Assembly (NCBI GenBank): GCA_012514635.1
Contig: JAAYZX010000032.1
Location: 1-33,634, forward strand
Length of the DNA: 33,634 bases
Reading direction: 5' to 3'
DNA from: Actinomycetota bacterium
Lineage (GTDB): Bacteria; Actinomycetota; Thermoleophilia; RBG-16-64-13
Shown: piece after piece, positions 1-8,286 of the stretch
How the letters are laid out: the number at the start of each line of letters is the position of its first letter
Position numbering within the stretch: the stretch's first letter is position 1
Program-made: the position numbers and the translations under genes
The notes under the pieces: model-generated
Database searches by the model: none
What the model saw: the letters and a program-made list of their open reading frames with translations, nothing else
Told to the model about the DNA's origin: nothing

Positions 1-120
1 ATCCCCTGCCACCAACACACGATAACCTTCCTGGGAGAGATATAGCTGCAGGAGTTCGGCGATAGAGGCGTCGTCTTCCACCACCAGAAGCGTGCCCAAC
101 CGGTCCTGTCTTGCCCGCAT
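1..120 (-). CDS. Response regulator, N-terminal receiver fragment (partial)
   Basis: The minus strand encodes about 40 residues from an ATG at 120 to the window edge. They include LLVVEDDASIAELLQLYL, the first beta strand, acidic pair and first helix of a CheY-like receiver domain. A strong Shine-Dalgarno (AAAAGGAGGGG) lies just upstream of the ATG, which fixes the start. The phosphoacceptor Asp and any output domain lie outside the window, so the type of regulator cannot be told. It is divergent from the glycine cleavage genes, with 176 bp between the two starts. A link to glycine metabolism is possible but unsupported. Confidence 0.85.
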   Translation of the reverse strand, partial: MRARQDRLGTLLVVEDDASIAELLQLYLSQEGYRVLVAGD

Positions 121-243
121 ATCCCCTCCTTTTATTAATTCAACCTTAGCAGAAACAGGGGCACTTTCTGCGACCACCTTTCCCCACAATCAACCCGTGA
201 GCTAAAGTGGAGACAGGTGAGCAGTAAGGTTGTCGACAGCGTA

Positions 244-252
244 TGGTATACA
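244..252 (+). promoter_or_regulatory. Candidate extended -10 promoter for gcvT
   Basis: TGGTATACA fits an extended -10 element (TGn plus TATACA) and would start transcription near 259, about 38 nt before the gcvT ATG. No good -35 hexamer is visible. No glycine riboswitch is recognisable in 121-296. Confidence 0.3.
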
Positions 253-296
253 AACATTTGGCGCGCGCTCGACCCAACACACAGGAGCATATGGGG

Positions 297-1427
297 ATGA
301 AGAACAACTCCCGCACTACACCCCTCCACCACCGGCACCTGGCTGCCGGCGCACGCATGACCGAATTCGGTGGTTGGAACATGCCTCTGGTCTACTCATC
401 AATCCTGACAGAGCACATGCAGGTGAGACGACGTTGCGGCCTGTTCGACGTCTCGCACATGGGACGCTTCGCGGTGACCGGCGGCGATGCAGAGGCATCT
501 CTAGCCAAACTCATCCCGACCGACCTGTCTCACTTGGCCATCAATCAGGCCGTCTATACGGCATTCCTCAATGAACAAGGCGGCATCCGTGACGATCTAA
601 TCATCTACCGTCGCCCGGACGGATATCTTCTGGTGGTCAATGCGGGCAACCGCATAAAGGACTGGGAGTGGGTCACCAACCATCTGCTACCTGGAGCGCA
701 GGCAGTCGACAATACCAGTGACTCTTGTCTGCTGGCACTGCAGGGACCGCTCGCTTTTCAGGTGCTGGCGGAGCTGAGTGCTTCTGCATCCGGTGCAGAA
801 GCCCCTGCCGGCATCCCCCACTTCGCATGCGCGGAAGGTGTAGTAGCCGACATACCGGTACTCTTCATGCATACGGGCTACACGGGCGAAGACGGTGTGG
901 AGATCATGGTCAATAGTGCCGGAATAGAGGGCCTGTGGGATGCGCTTCTGGCCGTCGATTCGCCGGGAACCGTGTTGCCCTGCGGACTGGGTGCGCGCGA
1001 CACACTGCGGCTGGAGGCCGCCCTTCCACTCCACGGTCAAGACATCGATGAGACCACTCTGCCCTATGAGGCACGTTTGGGCAGAATCGTGAACTTGGAC
1101 AAGGGACGCTTCATCGGTTGCGAGGCTCTGACGGCGGCGCATGCCACGGGGCCGCAGAGGCTTTTGGTGGGGCTGGTCGCGGAGGGTCGTAGCCTGCTCC
1201 GCCACCAAGACCGAATCTTGATAGGAGGCGAGGCCGTCGGCTGCGTGACATCGGGAAGTTTCAGCCCGGTGCTTCGACGACCTATCGCTTTGGGATACGT
1301 GCCGTCCTCTCACGCTGAAGTGGATACTGAGGTGGAAGTGGAATCACGTGGACGACGTCTCCAGGCCCGCATTGTACCGCGGCCCTTCTACAGACGCGGC
1401 GTCACACCTCTGCCGCCCGAGACGTAG
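297..1427 (+). CDS. gcvT: Aminomethyltransferase, T-protein of the glycine cleavage system
   Basis: GcvT transfers the methylene group from aminomethyl-lipoyl-GcvH to tetrahydrofolate and releases ammonia. The 376-residue product has the expected family length. It shows the N-terminal TTPLHHRHLAAGARMTEFGGW block, the DVSHMGR and GIRDDLIIYR folate-fold segments, NAGNRIKDWEW, GYTGEDGVEI, and a GLGARDTLRLEA segment near the middle-end. The start at 297 is preferred because AGGAG at 283-287 lies 9 nt upstream. ATG 291 is too close to it, and the further extension to 243 does not resemble the family. It is followed 62 bp later by gcvPA and gcvPB, so the three are probably one operon. The lipoyl carrier gene gcvH, often between T and P, is absent here. 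Confidence 0.95.
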   Translation: MKNNSRTTPLHHRHLAAGARMTEFGGWNMPLVYSSILTEHMQVRRRCGLFDVSHMGRFAVTGGDAEASLAKLIPTDLSHLAINQAVYTAFLNEQGGIRDDLIIYRRPDGYLLVVNAGNRIKDWEWVTNHLLPGAQAVDNTSDSCLLALQGPLAFQVLAELSASASGAEAPAGIPHFACAEGVVADIPVLFMHTGYTGEDGVEIMVNSAGIEGLWDALLAVDSPGTVLPCGLGARDTLRLEAALPLHGQDIDETTLPYEARLGRIVNLDKGRFIGCEALTAAHATGPQRLLVGLVAEGRSLLRHQDRILIGGEAVGCVTSGSFSPVLRRPIALGYVPSSHAEVDTEVEVESRGRRLQARIVPRPFYRRGVTPLPPET

Positions 1428-1489
1428 CCGAGGTTGTACATACTGACCACACACCGATCCCGATTACATACAAAAAGAGAGGAGCCCAG

Positions 1490-2821
1490 GTGACAGCCTA
1501 CCTGCCGCACTCCGATAATGAGCGCAAAGCCATGCTTGCAGCCATAGGCGCCGGTTCCATCGATGACCTGTTCTCCGACATCCCCCAAGAGTTGCGCATC
1601 GCGGATACCGGCTTACCGTCCGGCCTAACGGAAGTGGAGGTCGCGCAACACTTAGAGGACTTGGCTGCACAGAACCAGGTAGTGGGATCGCGCAGCTTCT
1701 TGGGGGCGGGATATTATCAACACCATATTCCTGCGGCCGTGCGCGCCGTCATCGGCCGCACGGAGTTCGCCACTTCATATACGCCTTACCAGGCGGAAGT
1801 GAGCCAGGGAACGCTGCAACACATCTTCGAGTTCCAGTCCGCCATCTGCGAGCTCACCGGTCTCGATGTTGCCAATGCTTCTATGTGGGACGGGCCCTCA
1901 GCCGCAGCCGAAGCCGCATTTCTGGCCGTGAGACAGACGCGGCGAGAAGAGATCGCCCTCTCTGCCGGTCTCCATCCCGAAACCGCACACGTTATAGATA
2001 CGTATGCAGCGGGTCCTGGATTCCCGGTGACAAGCCTCCGACTCGATCCCATCACCGGCCAAACGTCGATCCCAACAGGGGAAGTGCTGGGCGGCGCGGG
2101 AGCGCTTGTGGTGCAGCAGCCTAACTTCCTAGGTATCATCGAGGACCTGGAAGCTTTGGCGGCGGCGGCCCATGCAGCCGGCGCACTCCTGGTAGTGATT
2201 CAGAACCCGATGACCCTGGGTCTTCTGGAATCCCCGGGAGCACAGGGAGCCGACGTGGTAGTGGGTGACGTACAGGTATTAGGAAATGCTATGTCCTTCG
2301 GTGGACCATCGGCCGGTTACATGGCCACCCGCCAACAGTATCTTCGCCAGTTGCCGGGTAGATTGGTAGGACAGACCACCGATGCAGCCGGCAGAACCTG
2401 CTACACCCTCACCCTGCAGGCGCGGGAACAACACATCCGTCGCGCTAAGGCCACATCCAACATCTGCTCCAACCAAGCACTAAATGCTCTGGCCGCTATC
2501 GTTCATCTGGCACTGCTGGGATCGCGAGGATTGGCTGAGTTGGGAGAGATCTGTGTCACGCGGGCCCATTGGCTGCAGCGCAGACTCATCGACGATGTAG
2601 GCGCGAAGCCGCTGGCGAACGGGCCGTTCTTTCACGAGTTTGCGGTGAACCTCCCCGAGCCGGCTCAGGTCTTCACGGCACGCATGCGGACGGCAGGATT
2701 TGAAGCCGGAGTACCGCTGACGAGATGGTTCCCAGCGGAAACAAATGGCCTACTCGTGGCCGTCACGGAGATGAATACGCCCGCAGATCTAGCCGCGTAC
2801 ATGGAGGAGGCACAACGATGA
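1490..2821 (+). CDS. gcvPA: Glycine dehydrogenase (decarboxylating) subunit 1
   Basis: This is the N-terminal half of the split P-protein, which with GcvPB decarboxylates glycine and loads the aminomethyl group onto lipoyl-GcvH. The 443 residues match the usual subunit-1 length. Typical blocks are present: YLPHSDNERKAML at the start, SRSFLGAGYYQHHIPAAV, TPYQAEVSQGTLQHIFEFQ, and FGGPSAGYMATR in the middle. The PLP lysine is not expected in this subunit. The start is GTG 1490, supported by AGAGAGGAG about 6 nt upstream. The stop overlaps the gcvPB start as ATGA, indicating translational coupling. The split PA/PB form is common in Gram-positive, thermophilic and many anaerobic bacteria. Confidence 0.95.
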   Translation: MTAYLPHSDNERKAMLAAIGAGSIDDLFSDIPQELRIADTGLPSGLTEVEVAQHLEDLAAQNQVVGSRSFLGAGYYQHHIPAAVRAVIGRTEFATSYTPYQAEVSQGTLQHIFEFQSAICELTGLDVANASMWDGPSAAAEAAFLAVRQTRREEIALSAGLHPETAHVIDTYAAGPGFPVTSLRLDPITGQTSIPTGEVLGGAGALVVQQPNFLGIIEDLEALAAAAHAAGALLVVIQNPMTLGLLESPGAQGADVVVGDVQVLGNAMSFGGPSAGYMATRQQYLRQLPGRLVGQTTDAAGRTCYTLTLQAREQHIRRAKATSNICSNQALNALAAIVHLALLGSRGLAELGEICVTRAHWLQRRLIDDVGAKPLANGPFFHEFAVNLPEPAQVFTARMRTAGFEAGVPLTRWFPAETNGLLVAVTEMNTPADLAAYMEEAQR

Positions 2822-4338
2822 GCCCGCTCAACGAGTGCACAGAACCGGTTCGCCGCGGTGTAGAGCCACTCATATTCGAGAAGGGCGGCGCCGGACACCG
2901 TGGGATGGATCTTCCGCCGGCCGGCGTAGAAACGCCGCCGGCGGCGGAGCTCCTGCGTGATGCGCGCCTACGCGGACGGGCGCCACGCCTACCCGAGATG
3001 TCAGAGCCGGAAGTGGTACGGCACTACACCAGACTTTCGCGCTTGAACCATGCCGTAGACCTGGGTTTCTACCCACTCGGTTCGTGCACCATGAAATACA
3101 ATCCCAAAATCAACGATGAACTTGCCGACCTTCCCGGCTTCGCTCGGCTGCACCCCTACCAACCCGAAACGCAGGTGCAAGGTGTGTTGCGCCTAATGTG
3201 GGAGTTGGAGCAGGCCTTGCTGGCCATCACCGGCATGTCTCGTGTCAGCTTCCAACCCTCGGCAGGAGCGCAGGGCGAGCTGGTAGGCATCCTGATGATC
3301 CGGGCGTATCATCGTAGTCGTGGAGAAGGGGAACGCGATACTATTCTGGTTCCCGATTCGGCCCACGGCACCAATTTGGCCACCGCAACACTCGCGGGAT
3401 ACCGTGTGGTGGAGCTACCCAGCTCAGACCGCGGGCTCATCGATCTGGAAACATTGAATGCCGCACTCTCTGAGAAGACCGCCGGGCTCATGCTGACCAA
3501 CCCCAATACGCTGGGCCTCTTCGAAGAGGACATCTTGGAAATCACCAACGCGGTGCACCAAGCCGGAGGCCTCGTCTACTACGACGGTGCCAATCTCAAC
3601 GCCATCATGGGTAGAGCTCGGCCGGGCGACATGGGGCTGGATGTCGTGCACATGAACCTCCACAAAACCTTCTCTACCCCGCACGGCGGCGGAGGGCCCG
3701 GTGCCGGTCCCGTGGCGGTAGGTGAAATCCTGGAACCGTTCCTGCCCGTCCCGCTGGTGACCCGCCGACCACCGTCTCCGGCTACGACCGAACCGGAGTT
3801 CTTCCTCGACTCAGACCGCCCCCTGAACATAGGCAGAGTCAAGGGTTTCTACGGAAATATCAGCGTGCTGATACGTGCCTATGCCTATATCCGACGCATG
3901 GGCGCCGAAGGACTGCGCCTGGCATCCGAAGATGCAGTTCTCAATGCCAACTACCTGCTCACCCAATTACATGATTTATACGAAGTTCCCTACGACCGCA
4001 CCTGCATGCACGAGTTCGTAGCATCGGCTGCTCGGCAGAAAAAAGCAGGGGTGATGGCCCGCGACATCGCTAAACGCATCCTGGATTTCGGCATGCACGC
4101 CCCCACGGTTTATTTCCCGCTGGTGGTGCCGGAAGCACTCATGATCGAGCCCACCGAAACCGAGAGCCTAAGCGAGTTGGATGCTTTCGTGGACGTAATG
4201 CGCACCATCGATCAGGAGTGTCGCGAGAGTCCCGACACCGTCCTTTCGGCCCCGCACAATACACCCGTCCAGCGTCCGGATGAGGTGAAGGCCGCCCGGC
4301 AACCGGTTCTACGTTGGGTACCCCCACCCGCGGGATAG
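2818..4338 (+). CDS. gcvPB: Glycine dehydrogenase (decarboxylating) subunit 2
   Basis: This is the PLP-binding half of the P-protein. The 506 residues carry the GFYPLGSCTMKYNPKIN signature and the block MNLHKTFSTPHGGGGPG, in which the Lys after His is the Schiff-base lysine. EPEVVRHYTRLSRLNHAVD near the N terminus is also typical. The ATG at 2818 overlaps the gcvPA stop (ATGA), which decides the start; the frame stays open back to 2725 inside gcvPA but that is not coding. GcvPA and GcvPB act as an alpha2beta2 enzyme in the cytoplasm. The operon seems to end here, with no further gcv gene downstream. Confidence 0.95.
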   Translation: MSPLNECTEPVRRGVEPLIFEKGGAGHRGMDLPPAGVETPPAAELLRDARLRGRAPRLPEMSEPEVVRHYTRLSRLNHAVDLGFYPLGSCTMKYNPKINDELADLPGFARLHPYQPETQVQGVLRLMWELEQALLAITGMSRVSFQPSAGAQGELVGILMIRAYHRSRGEGERDTILVPDSAHGTNLATATLAGYRVVELPSSDRGLIDLETLNAALSEKTAGLMLTNPNTLGLFEEDILEITNAVHQAGGLVYYDGANLNAIMGRARPGDMGLDVVHMNLHKTFSTPHGGGGPGAGPVAVGEILEPFLPVPLVTRRPPSPATTEPEFFLDSDRPLNIGRVKGFYGNISVLIRAYAYIRRMGAEGLRLASEDAVLNANYLLTQLHDLYEVPYDRTCMHEFVASAARQKKAGVMARDIAKRILDFGMHAPTVYFPLVVPEALMIEPTETESLSELDAFVDVMRTIDQECRESPDTVLSAPHNTPVQRPDEVKAARQPVLRWVPPPAG

Positions 4339-4561
4339 GGGATGTCGAAGGAAAACCAGCAAGGTGGCAGAATCCTATGAGGGTAGGCGCCTGCGCCGCT
4401 GGGCGGGGGGTGTCGGTCGGACAGGCTTCCCAGAGGAGCCGCCAAGTGCTTATGCGTGATGTGCGTGTCGAAGTCGTGCTGGATCGTGCGCCGTATCCGA
4501 CGCCAATCCGAACCTGCATGTATATTATTGAAGCGACCGCATTAACGTGCTCACTTGCTTG
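4339..4561. other. Intergenic region, no gene recognised
   Basis: This 223-bp gap holds several small GC-rich inverted repeats, for example GGCTTCC-CAGA-GGAGCC at 4424-4440 with one bulged T, but no T-tract terminator. An AT-rich TATATTATT at 4521-4529 could be a -10 region for the deacetylase. I compared it by eye with tRNA, cobalamin and c-di-AMP riboswitch patterns and none fits convincingly. Confidence 0.4.
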
Positions 4562-5866
4562 ATGAACGATCCATATAAAACACAGAACAGACGGCAAGAT
4601 CCCACCCCAGACTGGGACCTCCCGTGGAGTTCCCAGACCAAAGACCATAGAAATGCTTCCCAATCTGCCGGCCGCGGCGGCGGCAACGGAGAGAGCGCCA
4701 AGGGTGAGGGTGGTGCCCTGCGCCTGTCGCGAAGCGAACGGCGCAGGGCACGGGCTTCCATCAAGGCCCAAACCCTATCCAACTCCCGCCCGCGACTCCT
4801 AGACCTCCCGGTTGTATTTGCCCTTGCAGTAATCGCCCTTCTCTTGGGCCCGCCGGGCGTACTCGGTACTGCGTTCTTCGTAACCGTCCAGGGCGCACTT
4901 CTCCAGGTGACGCCCGGCACCACGGGAGAGCAGATAGCCAACCTCCGCCACCTGGATCCACGACCCGGCGCCAGAGTGGACTTAGCCGGCGACGTCCGCT
5001 CACCGGGCACCGCCTCCCAGGGAGTAATCACTCTTACCAACCACAAAACCGACGCCGCCGGCCCACTTCGCAACGGCGCCGAACTCGTGGCCATGGACGG
5101 CCGCCCATTGATAGAGGAGATCGCAAAGAAATCTGAGGAGATACCTTTTCAGACGATATCAGAAGGAAGCGGCTCTGTAGTCTCCCTGGTCCAGAGAGGT
5201 GAACCGGGCCTACGCGAAACGCTGGTGGGCGTCGGCAGCAGGCGCATCGGCGCCATGTTGGTGGCCAAGGATCCCATCAATGCCGTCATCCATCGCACGT
5301 CTTCGGTGGCTTCTGGACAGAAGACGGCAGCGCTAACCTTTGATGACGGCCCCGACACATTCACTCCTCAGATCCTCGCAATACTGGCTCAGAAAGGAGT
5401 GCCCGCCACATTCTTTGTTCTGGGAGGAAACGCGTCCGCACAGCCCAGCCTGATCCAGAAGATCCGAGACGGCGGTCACCAGATTGAGAATCACACGTGG
5501 AGCCATCCGGACCTGACACGCCTCAACGTGGATCAGATGCGCAGCGAGATCAAACGCACATCCGATCTCCTGGGAGGCTGCGGCTTCCTGCGTCCTCCCT
5601 ACGGCAGCTACAACAGCACCGTCACCACAGTGGCAGGCGAGCTCGGTCTGCGTCTTGCCCTGTGGGATGTGGATACCAGAGATTGGGAGAGTAACAACAG
5701 AGACTCCATAATCAGTAGGTTCAAGGCGGAGATCAAGCCCGGAGCCATCATTCTCATGCACGACGGGGGAGGAGATCGATCGGCCACGGTGGCAGCACTT
5801 CCAACCATAATCGACTGGCTGCTCTCAAACGGTTATGCCCTAACCACGTTGAACCGATTAACTTAG
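4562..5866 (+). CDS. Membrane-anchored polysaccharide deacetylase with G5 domain
   Basis: This is a NodB-family (carbohydrate esterase 4) deacetylase, probably acting on peptidoglycan or another acetylated surface glycan outside the membrane. From the ATG at 4562 the 434 residues comprise a basic, disordered N terminus, one membrane segment at about 83-107, a linker, a G5-like domain at about 184-246, and the catalytic domain at about 255-430. The CE4 motifs are intact: TFDDGPD (259-265), HTWSH (311-315) giving the metal-binding Asp and two His, RPPYG (344-348), WDVDTRDW (368-375) and LMHDGG (398-403). No strong ribosome site precedes either possible start (GTG 4547 or ATG 4562), so the start is uncertain. 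It stands alone between gcvPB and the STAS gene. Confidence 0.88.
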   Translation: MNDPYKTQNRRQDPTPDWDLPWSSQTKDHRNASQSAGRGGGNGESAKGEGGALRLSRSERRRARASIKAQTLSNSRPRLLDLPVVFALAVIALLLGPPGVLGTAFFVTVQGALLQVTPGTTGEQIANLRHLDPRPGARVDLAGDVRSPGTASQGVITLTNHKTDAAGPLRNGAELVAMDGRPLIEEIAKKSEEIPFQTISEGSGSVVSLVQRGEPGLRETLVGVGSRRIGAMLVAKDPINAVIHRTSSVASGQKTAALTFDDGPDTFTPQILAILAQKGVPATFFVLGGNASAQPSLIQKIRDGGHQIENHTWSHPDLTRLNVDQMRSEIKRTSDLLGGCGFLRPPYGSYNSTVTTVAGELGLRLALWDVDTRDWESNNRDSIISRFKAEIKPGAIILMHDGGGDRSATVAALPTIIDWLLSNGYALTTLNRLT

Positions 5867-5968
5867 TGCAGTGTGTCCACCGTGCTGCCTGCCTGGACGA
5901 ACCAGAATGTATAAGACTCCAAGCGGGATAGGTTTCATGGAGGCAACGGACGGGAAAATAAAAGAAGC

Positions 5969-6010
5969 CCGACGCAACACCAAGGGGGTGTGGCGTCGGT
6001 GTTTGTTGTC
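5969..6010 (+). terminator. Strong hairpin between deacetylase and STAS genes
   Basis: CCGACGC-A-ACACC, loop AAGGG, GGTGT-G-GCGTCGG forms a 12-bp stem with a single A/G mismatch (5969-5999). It is followed by TGTTTGTTGTC, a partly T-rich tail. An A-rich run precedes it, so it could also act on the opposite strand. It is probably the terminator of the deacetylase transcript. It ends only 11 nt before the ribosome site of the STAS gene, so a role in the leader of that gene is possible. Confidence 0.6.
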
Positions 6011-6025
6011 GGAGGAAGGGAGACC

Positions 6026-6379
6026 ATGGAGCTTTCTACGTCAGAGCTCGCAGGCACTCCCGTGATCAGGATTCGTGGGGAGATAGATCATGGGAACGCC
6101 TCGACGCTGAGTACCGCCATCGATGATCTGCTGAACACCGAACAGCACGTCATAATCCTCGATGTGACCCAGGTAGACTACATGGACAGTGGCGGTATAT
6201 CCGTGCTGCTTTCCGCCCTACGCAGATTGAGGGAACGGGGCTGGCTCGGCATCATCAACCCTAATGCAAATGTGCAGCGTTTGTTTCAGATCGTGGGCCT
6301 GGCTCTTGATTCAAGCTTCCGCGTATTCGACGACAACGCAGCAGCGGAACAGGCTCTGCGCGAGACCGCCCGGACATGA
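6026..6379 (+). CDS. STAS-domain anti-sigma factor antagonist (RsbV/SpoIIAA type)
   Basis: The 117-residue product is a single STAS domain with the family order: a GEIDHGNASTL segment, ILDVTQVDYMDSGG, then the helix ISVLLSALRRLRERG and a NANVQRLFQIVGL block. The Ser in YMDSGG aligns with the Ser phosphorylated by partner kinases in SpoIIAA and RsbV. The start ATG 6026 is chosen because GGAGGAAGGGAG immediately precedes it; the upstream in-frame codons to 5990 fall in the hairpin. It overlaps the next gene by ATGA, and that gene encodes the expected partner kinase, so the two should form a partner-switching pair controlling a sigma factor. No sigma factor gene is in the window. Confidence 0.9.
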   Translation: MELSTSELAGTPVIRIRGEIDHGNASTLSTAIDDLLNTEQHVIILDVTQVDYMDSGGISVLLSALRRLRERGWLGIINPNANVQRLFQIVGLALDSSFRVFDDNAAAEQALRETART

Positions 6380-6798
6380 CACACAGTCACATCGCGTTTT
6401 CCCGATCAATCACCGTACAGCCTGACACATCGCAGCTCTATGAAGTTCGCCGTTTTGTCGAGTCGGTAGCTGCAGATGCCACCCTCGATTCAGAGCGCAC
6501 CTTCGATCTTATGGTGGCCGTGTCGGAGGCGTGTGCCAACGCTGTAGAGCACTCGGGATCGCCGGGCCTGCCCGTGAAGGTGAAGGCCGCCTGTCGCGGA
6601 GGGCGCCTGGTCATCCAGATCTGCGATTACGGCGGGTTCCGTCTTCCCAGTACGGCGAACGGCTTCCAGCGGGATCATCGCGGGTTGGGCCTACCGCTGA
6701 TGGTGGCCCTTATGGACGAGGTGCGCATCGCTAAGTTGTCGGGAGGGGGTACCAAGGTAACCCTCAGTGTTAAGCTTCCCGCTCCTGCGCTCTGCTGA
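6376..6798 (+). CDS. Anti-sigma factor serine kinase (RsbW/SpoIIAB type HATPase)
   Basis: The 140-residue product is a GHKL ATPase of the anti-sigma kinase type. The N box is SEACANAVEHSG (Glu and Asn for Mg-ATP), the G1 box is ICDYGGF, and the G2 box is GLGLPLMVALMDEV. GGGTKVTLSVKL forms the last strand. Such proteins phosphorylate their STAS antagonist and sequester a sigma factor. The ATG overlaps the STAS stop codon (ATGA), so translation is coupled. Its 3' end overlaps the convergent selD gene by 29 bp. Confidence 0.88.
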   Translation: MTHSHIAFSRSITVQPDTSQLYEVRRFVESVAADATLDSERTFDLMVAVSEACANAVEHSGSPGLPVKVKAACRGGRLVIQICDYGGFRLPSTANGFQRDHRGLGLPLMVALMDEVRIAKLSGGGTKVTLSVKLPAPALC

Positions 6799-7861
6799 CT
6801 TCCTCTCCGACCGACCGCAGAATCACCAGCCGTCTGTCGGTCGCAGTGAGCATGCGTCCCACAACCGCGGCCGCGAGTACACCTCCGCGCTCCAACTCGC
6901 TCACGAGAACCCGTGCCCGATCCGGCGGAAGAGAGACCAGCAATCCTCCCGACGTCTGCGGATCCGCGCACATGAGGCGTTGCCACTCCTCCACTCCCGT
7001 CCCCCACTCCGTATCGGCAGCAATATATTCGAGATTCCTGTACGTGCCACCGGGGACAATCCCGCTGCGGGCCAACTCATCCGCCCCACTCAGCAACGGA
7101 AGCGCGTCACACCAGATCTCGGCCGTGGTATCACTCGCCTGACACATTTCCAGGAGGTGCCCGGTCAGCCCAAACCCAGTGACGTCGGTAAGACCGTTGG
7201 GGCGTTGGGCGACGGCGATCCGCGAGGCATCATGATTGAGCGTGGCCATGCAGTGAGTGGCTTCGGCGATGATCTCCTGTGCGGCGACATCCCCTTTTAT
7301 GGCCGTCGCCACGATGCCCGTACCCAGGGGCTTGGTCAGCACCAGCACATCACCCGGCAGCGCTCCGGCGTTGGTCAGATACTCACCCGGGCGCACCAAT
7401 CCCGTGACCGCCATGCCGTACTTGGGCTCCGGGTCATCAATGGTATGACCGCCCACGATGGTGACTCCCGCCTGGAGCGCCGCATCTGCGCCCCCACGTA
7501 GGATATCGGCCAACATATCCAGAGGGAGTTGTTGTGCCGGGAAGGCCACTATGTTGAGCGCGATCCTGGGTGATGCACCCATAGCATAAATGTCGGACAG
7601 CGAATTGGCGGCGGCGATTCGTCCAAAATCGTAGGGGTCGTCAACCACAGGAGTGAAGAAGTCTACGGTCTGCACCAAGGCGAGATCGTCAGATATTCGG
7701 TAGACGGCTGCATCGTCGGCAGTGTTGGTCCCCACCAGTAGATCCGGGTCCGACACAACCGGCAACTTGGCAATAACGTGACCCAAGTCCCCTGGGCCGA
7801 TCTTGCATGCTCAGCCGGACCCATGCGACAGAGTGGTGAGACGAGGAAGCTCCTCTGCCAT
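6770..7861 (-). CDS. selD: Selenide, water dikinase, itself a selenoprotein (TGA = Sec at codon 17)
   Basis: SelD makes selenophosphate, the selenium donor for Sec-tRNA synthesis. The frame from ATG 7861 (GAGGAG 5 nt upstream) reads 16 codons, an in-frame TGA at 7813-7811, then runs open to 6770, giving 363 residues. The start region reads LTTLSHGSG-U-ACKIGPGDL, the known SelD active-site loop in which position 17 is Cys or Sec and Lys20 follows. Later blocks include GTNTADDAAVY, QTVDFFTPVVDDPYDFGRIAAANSLSD, GGHTIDDPEPKYG and DVTGFGLTGH. A hairpin at 7798-7780 puts a GGGAC loop 19 nt after TGA, fitting a bacterial SECIS. A start at TTG 7786 would delete the catalytic loop. Without Sec decoding the product would be a 16-residue peptide. 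It may share a transcript with the zinc-ribbon and PspC genes upstream. Confidence 0.93.
7780..7798 (-). promoter_or_regulatory. Candidate bacterial SECIS hairpin of selD
   Basis: On the minus strand GGCCCAG, loop GGGAC, TTGGGTC forms a 7-bp stem (two G-U pairs). The loop begins 19 nt after the TGA at 7813-7811 and starts with G, as bacterial SECIS models require. Confidence 0.55.
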
Positions 7862-7981
7862 ATCAACTCCTCATAGTTTCCATAGCGGTCCATACATGGT
7901 ACACCGTCACCTCCGCTCCGTACACCCGCGCGTTGGCACACGAAGCCCGTGCACACGGAGACCTATCGATGGCAGAGCTAC

Positions 7982-8008
7982 GCGGGCCGCAGGATCCCGC
8001 GGCCCCGC
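7982..8008 (-). terminator. GC-rich hairpin after the PspC gene
   Basis: GCGGGCCGC, an 8-nt loop, then GCGGCCCCGC pair with one bulge. It sits 17 nt beyond the PspC stop and upstream of selD. There is no T-tract, so it may only attenuate, or be neutral. The rest of the 7862-8024 gap holds nothing I recognise. Confidence 0.35.
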
Positions 8009-8024
8009 TGAGTGTTGGCCCGAG

Positions 8025-8273
8025 CTACTCCGCCGGCGGAGTAGGAGGAGCCGGAGGCGGAGGAGTGGGCGGAATGGAAGGCGCCGCGGCTTCGTCGGGC
8101 GCCTCAGGCACGATGATCCACATGATGAGATAGGCCAACACGCCTGCCCCCATCAATACCAGCACCGCCCACAAAACACGGATGAGGGTGGGATCTACCC
8201 CCATGTACTCCCCCAGCCCACCGCAGACACCGCCGATCATGCGATCGGTACGAGATCGGTACAATTTCTTCAT
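8025..8273 (-). CDS. PspC-domain membrane protein
   Basis: This 82-residue protein has the PspC signature at its N terminus: KKLYRSRTDRMIGGVCGGLGEYMGVDPTLIRVLW. A hydrophobic membrane segment (about 37-57) and a Pro/Ala-rich cytoplasmic or external tail follow. PspC-type proteins are envelope-stress sensors or membrane partners of PspA, and short actinobacterial versions have no proven role. ATG 8273 is chosen because AGGTGG lies upstream and the family begins with MKKLYRS; GTG 8285 is an alternative. It follows the 76-residue zinc-ribbon gene with a 13-bp gap and precedes selD. Confidence 0.85.
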   Translation of the reverse strand: MKKLYRSRTDRMIGGVCGGLGEYMGVDPTLIRVLWAVLVLMGAGVLAYLIMWIIVPEAPDEAAAPSIPPTPPPPAPPTPPAE

Positions 8274-8286
8274 AATGACATCCACC

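Noticed and set aside
121-296. Glycine riboswitch upstream of gcvT
   Set aside because: No tandem aptamer-like repeats or conserved core sequences are seen in the 176-bp gap.
4339-4561. Possible structured RNA (c-di-AMP, cobalamin riboswitch, tRNA or tRNA-Sec) before the deacetylase
   Set aside because: Fragments such as CAGAATCC...GGGTAGGCGC resemble parts of known RNAs, but the conserved closing segments, a TTC-loop and an anticodon arm are missing.
4139-4771. 210-codon minus-strand open frame across the gcvPB-deacetylase gap
   Set aside because: No recognisable domains; it overlaps the ends of two well supported genes.
6176-6210. Loss of the phosphorylation site in the STAS protein
   Set aside because: The Ser directly after Asp in YMDSGG aligns with the phosphorylated Ser of SpoIIAA; only the next residue differs.
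6767-7501. 244-codon plus-strand open frame
   Set aside because: It is antisense to selD, which has unmistakable conserved motifs.
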